Source: Apostichopus californicus (taxonomy: Eukaryota > Echinodermata > Holothuroidea > Aspidochirotida > Stichopodidae). Taken from it: a DNA stretch of 64,000 bases. Of this stretch, positions 26,061 to 38,172 are shown piece by piece. Below the pieces are notes generated by a model, which searched no databases, was not told where the DNA came from, and saw nothing but the letters and a program-made list of their open reading frames with translations. Both the position numbers and the translations under genes were made by a program. The number at the start of each line of letters is the position of its first letter. The stretch's first letter is position 1. The stretch spans positions 1-64,000 of the forward strand of contig JAIPMN010000621.1 of NCBI GenBank assembly GCA_020650975.1, read 5' to 3'.

Positions 26061-28543
26061 AAAAAAATGGAGAGAAAGAAGGAAAAATTTTGGAGGGTAT
26101 TGATACTGAACAGAGCAATGAATTAGGTGGATATATTTAGATTAATCTGCAGCAAACAAGTGAGAATATTTCTACACTGGTATTCAAAACCTTCTGTTAG
26201 TTATTAGTACACTGTATAGTGTGCAGTGTACATTATAGAAACTGTGTAGATTGTAGAGTTCTGTACTTCATCGTTTGCATTGCTAGTTCAGAATTGATAT
26301 TTCATAAATATAATTTTATTGCATTCTCTAGTCTTAGTGAGTAGGTGACTCTGGTTGTATGTAGTAAGATGTCTGTGATCGACTTGATGTTATTTGTCAT
26401 GTTACTAAACGTGACTGGTCAGTTTGTAGAAAGTATTAGCTTGCTTCCTACCTTCCCCCTGTCCCCACCGCCCCCCAATCCCACAGCCCTAGTTTAGCCT
26501 TTGCTTTGTACCCACCTGTACATAGGATGGTTGTCAAAATATCAAGTTGGAGATACTCGTGACATGTTTGTCTAAGTTGTTTGACTGTTTCTTAACCAGT
26601 CCATATAGAATTTAGGTTTTGGTGGTCTCACATAACATTTTAATCTAGTCAAGCCATAACCCATAACTATTAAACGAGTACCTCCAATCTCATCGCATTT
26701 GCATTAACTTTGATAAATTACAGATGTAAATTTTTCAATACTGCAGGACACCGACTTATTGAAACAACTAGTCAAGTTTCTTATCAAATGTCGAAAAGTC
26801 CAAAAAATACTTGTAATTGTCAAATTGTCTAAATTTCATGTGGTTAGAGTTATATTCTTGAAGGGCTAGGGAACTGGCTATCAAAATTTATAAAAATAGA
26901 TGAACCTAAATTATAACGAATATTTGATGAAAAATGAAGGATGGTGTTCTAGAACATTAATTTAATCAATAAAATTGGTAAATTTACTTCGTACCTCGCT
27001 TACCTATCTCCCCACAACCTTAGCACCACCTTCTGCTGTGCCTAGAATGAACTGGTAACCTTTTAACACTGTGCGCCCTCTATGACAGGCTCCTCAGGTC
27101 ATTGCCCTTCTCATGAGACCACTTCCAAACCAGTAAGTTTTGGAAAATTTGTTAAGATTGTTGACCAGAAAACAATAGGACTTTGTTGTTTTTGGTGGTC
27201 AGGTCAGCTGGTCAGCTCTTACAGGTCTAACAGTTAAATAAGATTTTCATGTGCTCATGGTGTTGTGTAATTTTGTATAATCCTTTAGAGTAAGGCTGTA
27301 ATAGTCAATTACTAGGGTTAATCAGTTAATTTTTAGAATAAAAACAATTTAAACAAAATGTAAAGCCTTTCCCTTCTACACACTTATGTATGACCTTTGG
27401 TTAGGAAACAAATTGATCTTGCTGGTTGTGTGAATTTTGTAACTGTTAGATGAATCTTTAGTGTGAATTTTGTAACAGTTAGATGAATCTGTAGCCCTTA
27501 GCAGCCCCACTTGACCCCCAAGTGACTCTCATGATGAATTTGGTGGATGATGGTTCGTTTGGTAACCAATAAAAAATCTTCATTTTCGTTGCTATGGAAA
27601 GATCTGCAATTGAGATAGTCCATTACCAAAGACAGAAGATACGGAAATGGATTGTGTAGGATGCTAAATGCTTTAGAATGAAAGTGTCAGTTTATTTATG
27701 ATTAAAAGCTTATTTTTGCATATCATTTTTGGTGTTGAATCTCAAAGCACACTGGATAATTCTTCCTTACAATGTAGATTCTCCTATTTAAGAAATTATG
27801 TGATTTAAGTGTTTATATTTCTTGAATTTCTTGGCTCTGAACCAGGTCAAAATATATGACCCTGATTGTTATGGTAATGTTAGTAGTATAATTGTACAAC
27901 TACTGATGTCCAAAGCAGTATCAGTTTGAGAGGGACTTAATGTGTGCTTAATTTAGAGAACTTTGTTCTTTTCAGCGATATAGAAAACGGTTATCAAAGG
28001 AAGGTGATCGGTAATTTAAGGCTATTTTATCTGGCGTTGCTCGTCCACTACGGATGATCATTTTTGGTCCTAAATGTCTGAAATTGGAATGAAATCACTG
28101 AATGGTACCTTACTTGCATTCATATCTTTATACAAAAAAAGATTTTAGAGGATATTTTTGTCCAAGGAGATTGAGAGAAATGTCCATAATATTTTGTTCA
28201 AATCTCATTGATTGATAATGACAGAGCAACAAACAGTATGGTAGGATAATGGACAGGAGTCATTGCAAAATGCTTGCAGTAGGGTATTCATTATATATCC
28301 TTCTGTAAAGTATTCGGTTTCAAGCAAAGAATACCTCTCTATATGAGTAGCATTGGTACACTTTATTTGCAAGGAACCTACTGTCCACATAGTTGAATTC
28401 TATTGTGTATACATGTTGTGATTAGATAGGGTCATATTTGACTTTTTGGCTGTAACAGGAAGTTGAACCAACGTGAACACTAGTAAAGTGTATTTCAGCC
28501 TTTTCAGGTTACACTTGGTATTGTTACAGATCTTTTGTTACTT
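26061..28543. other. Gene-less stretch with a copy of a dispersed repeat
   Basis: It holds the repeat at 26983-27150 and a 32-bp tandem repeat (GTGAATTTTGTAAC.GTTAGA) at about 27429-27492. Otherwise it is AT-rich with no supported gene. Confidence 0.5.
26983..27150 (+). repeat. Dispersed repeat family (CTTACCTGTCTCCC), copy
   Basis: It matches 51312-51495: TTTACTTCG, GCTTACCT.TCTCCCCACAA, CCTTAGCACC, then CTTTTAACACTGTGC, and a shared end AACCAGTAAGTTTT. Shorter matches occur at 38010 and 42219. All copies are on the + strand. Confidence 0.75.
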
Positions 28544-28551
28544 TAGTTAAC

Positions 28552-28859
28552 CAGGCGCGTAGCGAGGAATTTGCCAAGGGAGGGGCGAACCTGTAGGCCA
28601 ACTATTAGAGCCGTAGATTCGGCATTGGAAACTATCTAAGCGTAGTGCCACCATGAGTTGGCGCGAAGCGTAGAAGAAAATTTTGACTGAAAATGCCTCA
28701 CAGATCTCTGGAAATGGCACTTCCCAGGCCTTGTAAGTTGCATCTTAGCATTTTCTATTTTGAAATTACTAGCGATATCATAAAAACATACACACAAAAT
28801 TTGCTCAAGGGGGGGGCAGTTGCCCCCTTTCGCCCCCCCCCACCTTCGCTACGTGCCTG
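28552..28859. mobile_element. hAT-type MITE, family B (complete)
   Basis: The 308-bp element starts CAGGCGCGTAGCGA and ends TCGCTACGTGCCTG, with perfect 8-bp target duplications TAGTTAAC at 28544-28551 and 28860-28867. It is non-coding. Its interior (about 28624-28745) is alignable with family A as oriented at 1962, while its terminal repeats differ. A G8...C5 stretch lies near the right end. Confidence 0.93.
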
Positions 28860-28867
28860 TAGTTAAC

Positions 28868-31119
28868 TATGATTCTTCAAAACAATTCCTGTCAGGCAAT
28901 ATCTTTGCATACTGTAATTCAGAGTAAACCTTGAATGAACTCTCACATTGGAAATGGATTTTGGTTTGCTTAAATCCTAAAACAGCAAAAATTATAAACA
29001 ATCAGCCATTTCCTACAAAATATGCAGCTGAAAGTTACATTCTATTTTAATGACAAATTATGTAAATATGTGCTTCTCTCTTAAAATTTGACAATTTTTG
29101 GCCCAGTTTTGGGCAAAACTTTAAAAACGGAAACATTTCTTGTCAACTCCTTCCCTTGTGGGGAAATAAAATGGTCGAAAACTAATGAGATTTTTATTTT
29201 CACAAGATTCAATATTTCTAGCTTGTGTGTGACGACACGTCTGTTCTATTTACTCCCACCTTCAAACTCACGAGGTTTCTCTCCCAAAGAGAAAAAACAA
29301 GAGTAAACATGGAGCTGCAGAAAGCAATTCGTTTAATTGAAAAACCTGTCATAGCTGTCACGTTTAGCACCAGTATGTTGGCTGTCTGGCAAGCATTCAT
29401 TATTAAGGCAACAGAAAGCCAGAGTTTGTATCAATTTTGGGAGGTTTGGGTTTGGTGGTAGTAATTTCTTCTACCACCAGTCTGTAAAATTCTGGGCTGG
29501 ATGGAGTCTGGAGATGAACAAAGGCAAGATGGAAGATGTTTTGCATCTACAGTATTGCAGTAGCTCGGCTTATTTGGGCAACTGTTTTAGATTTGATGAA
29601 TATTGTAGGTTGAAGGAATGACTTAAGGCAGGAATTAAGTCACTGATATTTTATTGTCCAAAGAAAAAAAAGAAAATTTTGAGTGCTAGTAATATATTCT
29701 GGTTTTCAAGATATTGGACGTTAAAATATGCTAATTCTCTATGTATTCCAGTCACTTCGGTTGATGAGCTTCAGCTCTTTAACTAAAGGGTTATTTATCA
29801 AAAATTAAAACTTTATAGCAGTACATCCTGGAATTATACCTTTTTTTATTTTATTTTTCTTCAAAGGTCCGCAAACATACTTTTCATAGCAAAGTTAATT
29901 TTGTGCCTAAAGTTTATCCTTGAAATGAAATGCCATCTCAATATGTTTATGGTATGTTTAGACTTTGGATGGATTTTACACAGGCTCGAAAGAACTACAC
30001 TTCAGCAATTAGACAGAACAACAATCAATTTATTGTAATATTTATAAGATCTTATCTATGGTACATTGCAAAGAAACATATTCTTCTAGCGTCCAGGCTG
30101 TATGTAAGATGACTTTACAAGGGAAAAAGATATATTATATATAAATTAAAACACAGAACTTGCTAAACCTTTATATATATTTTGCAAAAGGAAGTTGCAG
30201 TATATTTTATGTAACTAATATAAAGCCATAATAAATTAAACAGTTCTTATTGACCATTAATTAAAGCTGTATTGAGTTTTCAAACTTAGTTAAACTTGTA
30301 CTACACTGAATGCACAATTTCCAGTAAAAGTCACTGCTTATATATAATTATGTCATACATGAATATTCATTTTCTCAGATCTGATATGATAAATTACTCT
30401 ATAAATTATTGTCTCTCTTCTTTAAAATTCAAGAAAATATGCACTCTTTTATAACTTCTGTCCTATTTGAGCACTCTCTCCTTGTTGCAAGTCTTCTTAT
30501 GTCGTGTAGTCACGTAGTGCATAGCATTCCTCCCCTCTCTCCCTGATTCCTAAAAGGCTTTAATCCTCTTCTCGAAAAAACTTAATAAACTGTAGGAAGC
30601 GCCGCTGTATTAGATTACCTCTCACAAGAAAGTACACAGCCTGATGGAGTCTTCCTGTTAAAGCTAATGTTTAGGCTTCACACTAACAACCTCCACCTCG
30701 GGCTCCCAGAGTGTTTACACAGCTCTCTGCCAGGATTACGTTCATTACTTTGCAAAGAAGCCGGTTTCATTGATTTCAAATTTCCTCTAACAAGATATTT
30801 TTCACCGAGACAACCTTCTGTTTTTTTGCATGTACACAGATTTAGAGCTCTGATTGGTACTGGTGTCGAGGAGGACGACCTGCCTCGGCTGTAATATTTT
30901 GACGTCGAGAGAAGATGTTCATTATTAAAATTAGCTTACAAACCTATCGAAACAAAACTTAAGCCTTAAGCATCTCTGTTTTTTTTTCCGTTTTGCCTTC
31001 TTCTTTTTGGTTCATCATTGGTGATGATCAAGTGAACATTGAACTAACCGATTTTATATATTTAATGGCCCTCTCTTTTCGCGATTATCTGTTTGTGTTA
31101 TTATGCTATGTTATCATGT
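28868..31119. other. Gene-less stretch
   Basis: A moderately GC-rich patch at 30600-30900 is open in several frames on both strands, so no frame can be favoured. The rest is AT-rich. Confidence 0.45.
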
Positions 31120-31551
31120 GTTATGGACAAAAGCTCTGTGATTAATAATTTTTAGATTCAAAAGTGTTTGATTCCTGCCACTTTGGATATAATTCGTTGC
31201 AAAAGGAAACATGTCTGACAAAGGTTTAAAACAATAAATATAGGTAAACAAATAACGATAAAACAAAAGTGAAGGGACAGAAGCAAACATATTTAACAAA
31301 AACAACCCAACAAAAAAAACAACAAGACAATCTTCAGAGCTTTTGTCTATTTCATATAATGTGTAAAAGTAAGTTGGCCTGACGTTTCGATCCTACCAGG
31401 ATCTTCTTCAGAGGCTAAATGACAAGTACAGTAACAGAGTGTTATGGACAAAAGCTCTGTGATTCATAATTTTTAGATTCAAAAGTGTTTGATTCCTGCC
31501 ACTTTGGATATAATCCATTACAATTCGTTGCAAAAGGAAACATGTCTGACA
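31120..31551 (+). repeat. Pair of roughly 100-bp direct repeats around the 66-bp motif
   Basis: The block starting GTTATGGACAAAAGCTCTG at 31120-31220 recurs at 31441-31551 with very few changes and a 10-bp insertion in the second copy. The dispersed hairpin motif lies between the copies, which resembles a remnant with terminal direct repeats. Confidence 0.75.
31354..31419 (-). repeat. Dispersed 66-bp motif with GATCCT/AGGATC hairpin, copy 2
   Basis: On the minus strand it reads CTCTGAAGAAGATCC, a short loop, GGATCGAAACGTCAGG, then ACTTACTTTTACACA. CTGAAGA fits the CUGANGA box and GAAAC the second box of hammerhead ribozymes, joined by a 5-6 bp stem. Stem III and a cleavage site are not obvious. 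It sits between 13-bp perfect inverted repeats at 31335-31347 and 31447-31459. Confidence 0.7.
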
Positions 31552-31735
31552 ATATAATATTAGAAGAAAAAAACACTGACTTGGAAAGAACAAACAAGCA
31601 AAGAAGGTAATTTACTGTAACACTGGCTGTCTTATCTTCAAATCTTTTGTCTGTTTCATATAATATTAGAAGAAAAAACACTGACTGGGAAAGAACACAC
31701 AAGCAAAGAAGCTAATTGACTCTAATACAGGCTGT
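31552..31735 (+). repeat. Tandem duplication of about 100 bp
   Basis: ATAATATTAGAAGAAAAAA, then CACTGAC and GGAAAGAAC, occurs near 31553 and again near 31656, followed each time by AAGCAAAGAAG and an ACTGTAA/ACTCTAA-type stretch ending GGCTGT. The word TTTCATATAAT also precedes the second copy and the hairpin motif at 31351. Confidence 0.65.
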
Positions 31736-33049
31736 TTAGGCATTCTTGATTTGGCTTTAGTCTCTCAAGATGAAATCTACTATATATATGTAAGGTGCTA
31801 TGTATGTACTGCATGGATGAATTCCATTGTAAACTCTTTTTGAGACTGTTGTGTACTGTGCACATTATGTACAATAATCAGACTGACATCCAATCCTTCA
31901 CAGATTAACATTCACTGAGATAAGTGAACTCTCTAAGATATCTCGAACATCAAGTCTGTAAAATCACTAAATTAATTAATGGTGCAGCCCGGGAAGTCTC
32001 GACTGGGATTTATGCTGCGGTAGAACTGTGCGAGACATTAAATTTTCTTCCATCATTAAACTATATCCTCAGTTTTAAGCAGCTTTTTGCATTTGGCCAA
32101 AATTTTTACCGAAAAAAACATGCTCTTTTCTTGAAGCATTAAAAATGGAACTTACAGGAGCAGCCAAGCCAAATGAGCTTTTTGACATTTTGTTGAGAAC
32201 AATTAGTGACGAAAAAGGTGCAGAAAGTACTGACACTTTGAATTTCACACTAAAAACCAGAAAACTTGATTCAACGATTTTGCTGTACTTCCTCAAATTA
32301 CCGTTCCGATTGATATAAAGATATTGGGATGTGGCTGAGATCTTGTCTAATGAAACAATTTTATGTCCAATTTTGTCTCTAAGATTCAAGACAATTAGTA
32401 AGTACAAAGACACCGAAAACTGTAGGCAGCTCAATTTTGTAGTATTTTACTGTTTACAAATGTACATAATAAAAAAATTTGGGAAAAGAAAACATTGCAC
32501 TCTGGCGGGCCATTCAATCTGAACATTTTTTATTTCTCGCTCCTTCAAATAACCCTTCTGCAGGTTCTGATGGATTTAATGATACGGCTATGTGCCTAAG
32601 TCACTCCATGAATAATTTACTGCCTTAAGTTGATTGAATTTCGATCGACTTGGGAATCGAGTAATGGGAACTCCTGCTGCAGTTTTATGTTTGCCGAGCT
32701 ATTAGGGGAAATTGCTGTATTTGTCTGACATACAGACAGGAAGGAATTGAAATTATCAAGATTGCTCTTCGTACTGGAGAAAATTTTTGCTTTGTTCTGA
32801 CAGTCACTGTCTGTGGGTAGAGCGAACAGAGAAAGTTCACAATGTGGCAGTTTTAAAGTTTCAGTAGAGCAGAATTTTCATCTCAATGAAGATTTAATAT
32901 TTTTTAGTGCAACTAAATCAAACAGTTCAAATTTTTTTTTATAGAGAAGGAATCGATTAATCGATTTACATGTACAGACTGTAAATCTTGCCTGTTTGTG
33001 CACACTTGCTCTCCTTTATAGGTTTAAATTTGTCCTCCCAGTGACTATG

Positions 33050-33081
<32 letters not shown>

Positions 33082-33112
33082 AATTTGATATCCCATTGGT
33101 TTTTATGAAACG
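31736..33112. other. Gene-less stretch with a weak open frame
   Basis: A 56-codon + strand frame from ATG at 32145 (MELTGAAKPNELFDI...) looks protein-like but has no splice or family support. An AT microsatellite lies at about 33047-33080. Confidence 0.4.
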
Positions 33113-33127
33113 NNNNNNNNNNNNNNN
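33113..33127. other. Small assembly gap (15 N)
   Basis: The gap lies about 30 bp after an AT microsatellite and immediately before a C-run (CCCCCGCCCC). Confidence 0.95.
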
Positions 33128-36100
33128 CCCCCGCCCCAAAAAAGAAGACACATTTGCATGAAAGGTTATTTTGAATATATGCAAGCTCTCTGGATGATAT
33201 TATAATTTATGCCATACTTACTGTGCTGTGACTGATCCTGCCAATATATAGTATTATTTTGATTCAGATATTCTCTTGTTTTAGGCATATTTAGTGTATA
33301 AAAATGAAATATCTAAAAAGCACTTTAAAGAGGGGAAGTGGAGGAAAACAAAATTTGCTCTCTATAGATTCTTGACTCTATTTGCAGAGTAATAACAGTA
33401 ATTATGTTTATCTCTTCCTTCTGTTCCTTAATTATTACATTTAAGTCTACTGAGCCCCTGACAGAAATGAATGCCATATTAGACAAAAAACAAAAAATTC
33501 TCACGGACACTTAAACTTGATTCATTTCTGGTTTTACAAATGAAAGAAAACAACTCCAATGCCATCCTTAAACACCCAACAATTTTGCAGCCGACTCTGC
33601 ATAGATTTTCATCATCAGTAGATGATTCGATGTCTTGATCTTTCCTCACATTCAGCTTCCCATGTTTTCATTTACTTTTGTTTTATTTTATTTTTCTGTG
33701 AGACATGCTAATTGAAATTCATGGCGCTCTTAACCTTTTGAAACTGGTTAATCACTTTCAAGTACTTACACAACCTTCCAGCGCTGTCAAGAAACATCTC
33801 TGAAGAAGGAGAGAGAGAGAGATGTGAAAGCCTTGTATTTTCGTAAAAGTTGCGTGGACATCCCATCTGTAAACTTGAGTTGCAATCGTTTTCCATTCTT
33901 ACCAGAGTTAACAGAGTTAAAGGGGAAGACAAAATGCACACATGTGTTAGTTTATTCACATTGGATGCTAAACAATTCACACTATTCAATACTGCATGTT
34001 ACGTTATGTTTGGTAATTGATAATTATATGTACAGCAATGAAGATGGTGTCAACAGTGGGAAATGTGCACAGCAACTTTAACTCAGTTTTGATATTAGGT
34101 TTATTCTTTGTCAAGGATCTTGGCTTCTACTATAGTGTATCTGCTTCAGCCTTCCAGGGGACTTTTTAAATATATATTTAATTTAAAAAAATGAAGAAAA
34201 AAAATGAATGATGTTAGAGATGTTTGCAGATGGTGTCAGCAGTGGGAAATGTTGCAGTTACTTTAACTCAGTTAAATGATGCTATCGTTATACTTTGTGA
34301 ATAATCTTTGCTTCTAATGTAGGGTCTCTGCTTAAGCCTTCCCTGTACTTTTAAATATATAGTTCATTTACAGAAAAAACTATAAAAGAAAAACTTGCTG
34401 TTTGGATTCTGTTTTTTAGCAAATAAATAAATTGGAAAGCTACTTTAAAGCTTGTATTTCTCAAGAGATTCTCGAAGTGACTTGACAGTACAGTGCGCAG
34501 TGGAAGATTTGACCTCAAGAGGCTTTAAGTCGTACTTCCTTCAGTTTTGGGGCAAAATTGTTAAAAGAAAAACTTGGACTTCCATGCCGTTTGATTGATT
34601 CCTTGGTAATTGGTATGTACATCTCTAAGTACTATTGAATTATTGAAGAGTTCCACATTTTATACCTTTTATTTAAGAATTAGGATTCTTGAAAAGTGCT
34701 TCAGAAGAATCTTTGATTTCTTGAGGGAAAGAGACGAGAGAACTTTATACTTAGTGGTGTTGGTAGTGAATTTGCAGTCCCTGCATGTGATGGAATAAGC
34801 ATTAGTCATAAAAAAAACTGCTAAATAGATATTTATGTGGCTAAATGCAGAGAGCTGTAAACATCTAAATCCTGAAAGGGTGGGGGTGGGTTGGGGGGTG
34901 TCACAGATCTGAAATCAGGACCTTCTTTCTTGTGATGCCTGACTGTTATTGCATTTTACTTGTAAGAAGGAAAAGCTGCAAAGTGTTTCAGTCAGGTCTC
35001 TATCTCCATCTCTGACTGTAGGTATGCTTTTATCAGTGCTATATGTTACCAGTTGCAAGAATAGTTTCTTTTGCCTTTGTAGTACAGTTGTATCTACTAT
35101 GGGTTTTGTGGTTGACATGTTACAAAATCTATTCCCTAACTTGTTAGTCAATAAAATTCCAAACCCAATTCTGACACACTTAAGAAGTGTTGTTAGAGCC
35201 ATGTTTAAGGTTGGTGGTTTAATACTGTACACCCTCAGGGACAGTTCTGCTACACGCTCTACCTAGTTTTTGTACTTTATCCAGTAATTGGTAGAGCTTG
35301 CTCAGAATATGTATCCTGTTCTCACATGTTCAGAGTTATGTCAAGTTACCTGCACAGATTTTGTATCGGTGTGACCAAGTTTTTAACTCTGGGCTTTTGC
35401 TTATAAAATTGTAAGACTCGCTGAAGGACGAAGATCTTGCACCAATAACATAAAAAAACAGAATTTCATTGTACTTTCCACACATATACATCCTTGCCCT
35501 TTCAATATTACTTTTACAATTTCTTAATCAGTTAGAACTGTAAAATTTTCCCTCCAAATATTTTTTTTGTGCCATTGTTTTAGTATTCAGCATACTCTGT
35601 ATATTTGGCTATTTTTAATATGCTTTGAACTTGTTGTTTTGACTTATCACTCTTAAAAGTTGCATATATATTTGTTCTACACACTGATATGTATATAAAT
35701 CTGATCTCTTCATTATGGCTTGTTTTCCTTAAGTCACTGATCTGTGTTTAGAATCTGTTCAATAACAAAAGATTTCTTTGCTCATTTGAATCTTTATTCT
35801 TCAGATTGTCATGGTTACTGTCTATTAAATATTAACAATAAGGTTAGGTAAATTAAAATTTATTACTGCCATTTTAGGGGCTATCACCTTGATCTTGTGT
35901 CACCTCTTTTCAACAATTAGACTATTCTTCTCTCAATCATGGCAAGATCTTGGAAACAAATCTTATGATTTTCTTTGTGATAAGCCAGCATGGGATCTGT
36001 ATACCTAGGCTCTTCATTTGTTTATTCACAACACTGTTAGCCTAACCACAAGCTCATAACTCTTCAGGGGCTCTTTGTTCAAGGAATTGTTTTTAGGCCA

Positions 36101-38009
36101 GTCTACTCTTTGATTGACACATGTCAACACCCTCTTCTTTGTTGTTCTTGAGTAACTTTTCACTTTGTATTGAAGAAGCTTAGAGCTATAAATTTTCTCT
36201 TTAACCTGTTCAAATTGCTAGATTGTTAAGTATCATTAGGGTAAGACAAAGAATACCATTGTTGGTTGGAAAACTTGTTCAGGAAAATTTGATTCTGTAA
36301 ACAAAACTTCCAAATTATCAGATTCTGAGAAATGCTCAAATTTGCAAGCTTAGCCAGAATGTTGAAAAAAACAACTGTCTGTACAAGCAGTTTGATAAAC
36401 AGGAATCTTCAAAAGACAGGTAAATTTATATTGTTTGCCCTCTTCAGAAACATTATTCTTCTGTTTTGGTAATGTTTTCATTTCCAAACTTGGATTTTGT
36501 CCTCTTCAAAACTGCACACACAAAGAGAGAAAACAAAAACAAAGATCATGTATGTACACAAACTTGCACACATTGTTTTACCTATAAGGCTATAAGTAAC
36601 ATTTTTCATCTCTAAATGTACGAAATAAGATATGAATATGTTTGTTAGTATCTCAATAAACCATGTTATTAGGTGAACAGCTTTGGGTAAATAATGTGAC
36701 CACTTCATCAACCATTCTGAGTAATCAGTTTAGTAGTGCCTTACATAACTCTTATCTCTGTCAGTTTAGACTGCTTATTACATATCAGACACCACTCCTG
36801 CACTTTTGATTAGCAGTGAGTAAGTTAACTTAACATGTACATCATATGTACGAAGCCCATTTCTAAGTAGATTTTAGCCTCGGTAAAGCATATTGGTAGC
36901 TCAGGTATTACTCAACTTAGCTTCCGGCGTTTTGAGAGCGATATCACTCGTAAGAGGAGTTTAATTACTGTAGCATTGCTTCAGTATACTATAGGCCTTC
37001 TCTCCATCACTGAGCAGTATAAAGGTGTTCCACTATGAGTAAGCAATATTAGAAATCAACGGGGGGGGGGGGGCACCGAGAGAATGAAGTCAGCAGGACC
37101 CGGAAGACAGGCTGACACACAGGTGCAGTAGTAGTTAATACTGACTAGAATGGTGATTTGCCTTGTCAGCTAGCGGGACCTACCATATCAATATCATAAT
37201 TTATTTGTAATAACTAATCCGGTCACTAAAGCATCCTTTTGATTGGCAGATTGTTCTTACTTTCACCATCGGTACTTCCCAGGTTTCTTGGAAATGGCCT
37301 CTTGACTCAAAACATATATAATTTGGAAAGCACAGTGTGTTGTTTGCTGATACACTCTAGGCTGTGGGGTAGTATTGGAGCATATATCCTAGAGCCAAAG
37401 TCATGTATCACAAAGGACTGCCATGTCTCTGGGAAACATTGGGGGGTGATTTAGTTAAGGAGGAATGATTGATCGGTTGCATGTTTTGAAAAGAGTTTTG
37501 AAAGAGTTTATTTGGATGGGTATTTGTTGCAGTGTGTGTCAGAGAGGAATTGTAAACCTAAAGTGAGAATCAATGTTTATTTGTACAGAGAGAGATTGAC
37601 ACCTATGAACTTGATGTTGACCTGTAAAAATTCAAAACTTGCTGATTGATCTTTGTCTATGGGATGCAGCTGGTTTTTGAGAGCAAGCTAAAATATTTTG
37701 CAAACAATTGAGGCTTTTTTGCTCTACTTTTACTGTTGTGTGTTGGACAAAGAAAAGTTAGGACTGTAAGTTAGTAGAGAATGTATTTAGCAAGAAATAC
37801 AAAAGGGACTACAGTAATAGAAAACAGAATTATTGTTTATTAATTGAATAAAATGATAACTTTTCATTTTCTAAATGTTCCATTTGTGAGTATTTATTGT
37901 TAACCAACCAAGAAGAAACATTCAAACTTGAAACAATAAGACATCCACATCCTCTGTCTGGCTCAATGAAATTGATGATGACAATAATGCATCTGGCAAT
38001 CCAGGCAGA
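33128..38009. other. Gene-less stretch
   Basis: Apart from the duplication at 34043-34372, a G-run near 34880-34900 and a G12 run at about 37061-37072, no structure or exon is supported. Confidence 0.5.
34043..34372 (+). repeat. Old tandem duplication of about 150-185 bp
   Basis: GATGGTGTCAACAGTGGGAA at 34043 recurs as GATGGTGTCAGCAGTGGGAA at 34229. ACTTTAACTCAG, the CTTGCTTCTA-like stretch, TCTGCTT.AGCCTTCC and AAATATAT follow in both, with several indels. Confidence 0.75.
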
Positions 38010-38172
38010 TTTACGTCGCTCCTCTTACCTGTCTCCCACTCCACATTTGCACTTTTCTATCTACCTAACTACACACAGGAAACGTTTAAGCACAGCACCC
38101 TCGCTCCCTGCGCACCGCCCACTTACACCTCCTTCCGAATCTATCACAAACGAAGAAACTACGCGTTTTTGC
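38010..38172 (+). repeat. Dispersed repeat family (CTTACCTGTCTCCC), copy
   Basis: It shares CTTACCTGTCTCCCACTCCA and CTATCTACCTA-type sequence with 42219 and ends with ACTACGCGTTTT, similar to TTACGCGTTTT in the 51312 copy. Confidence 0.7.

Noticed and set aside
30667-30894. 75-codon + strand frame
   Set aside because: The patch is open in several frames and has no splice signals or recognisable domain.
32145-32315. 56-codon + strand frame (MELTGAAKPNELFDI...)
   Set aside because: It reads like protein but has no splice sites, codon bias or family match.
34915-35266. Overlapping 105-codon frames on both strands
   Set aside because: Neither has codon bias or homology; overlapping frames of equal length suggest chance.
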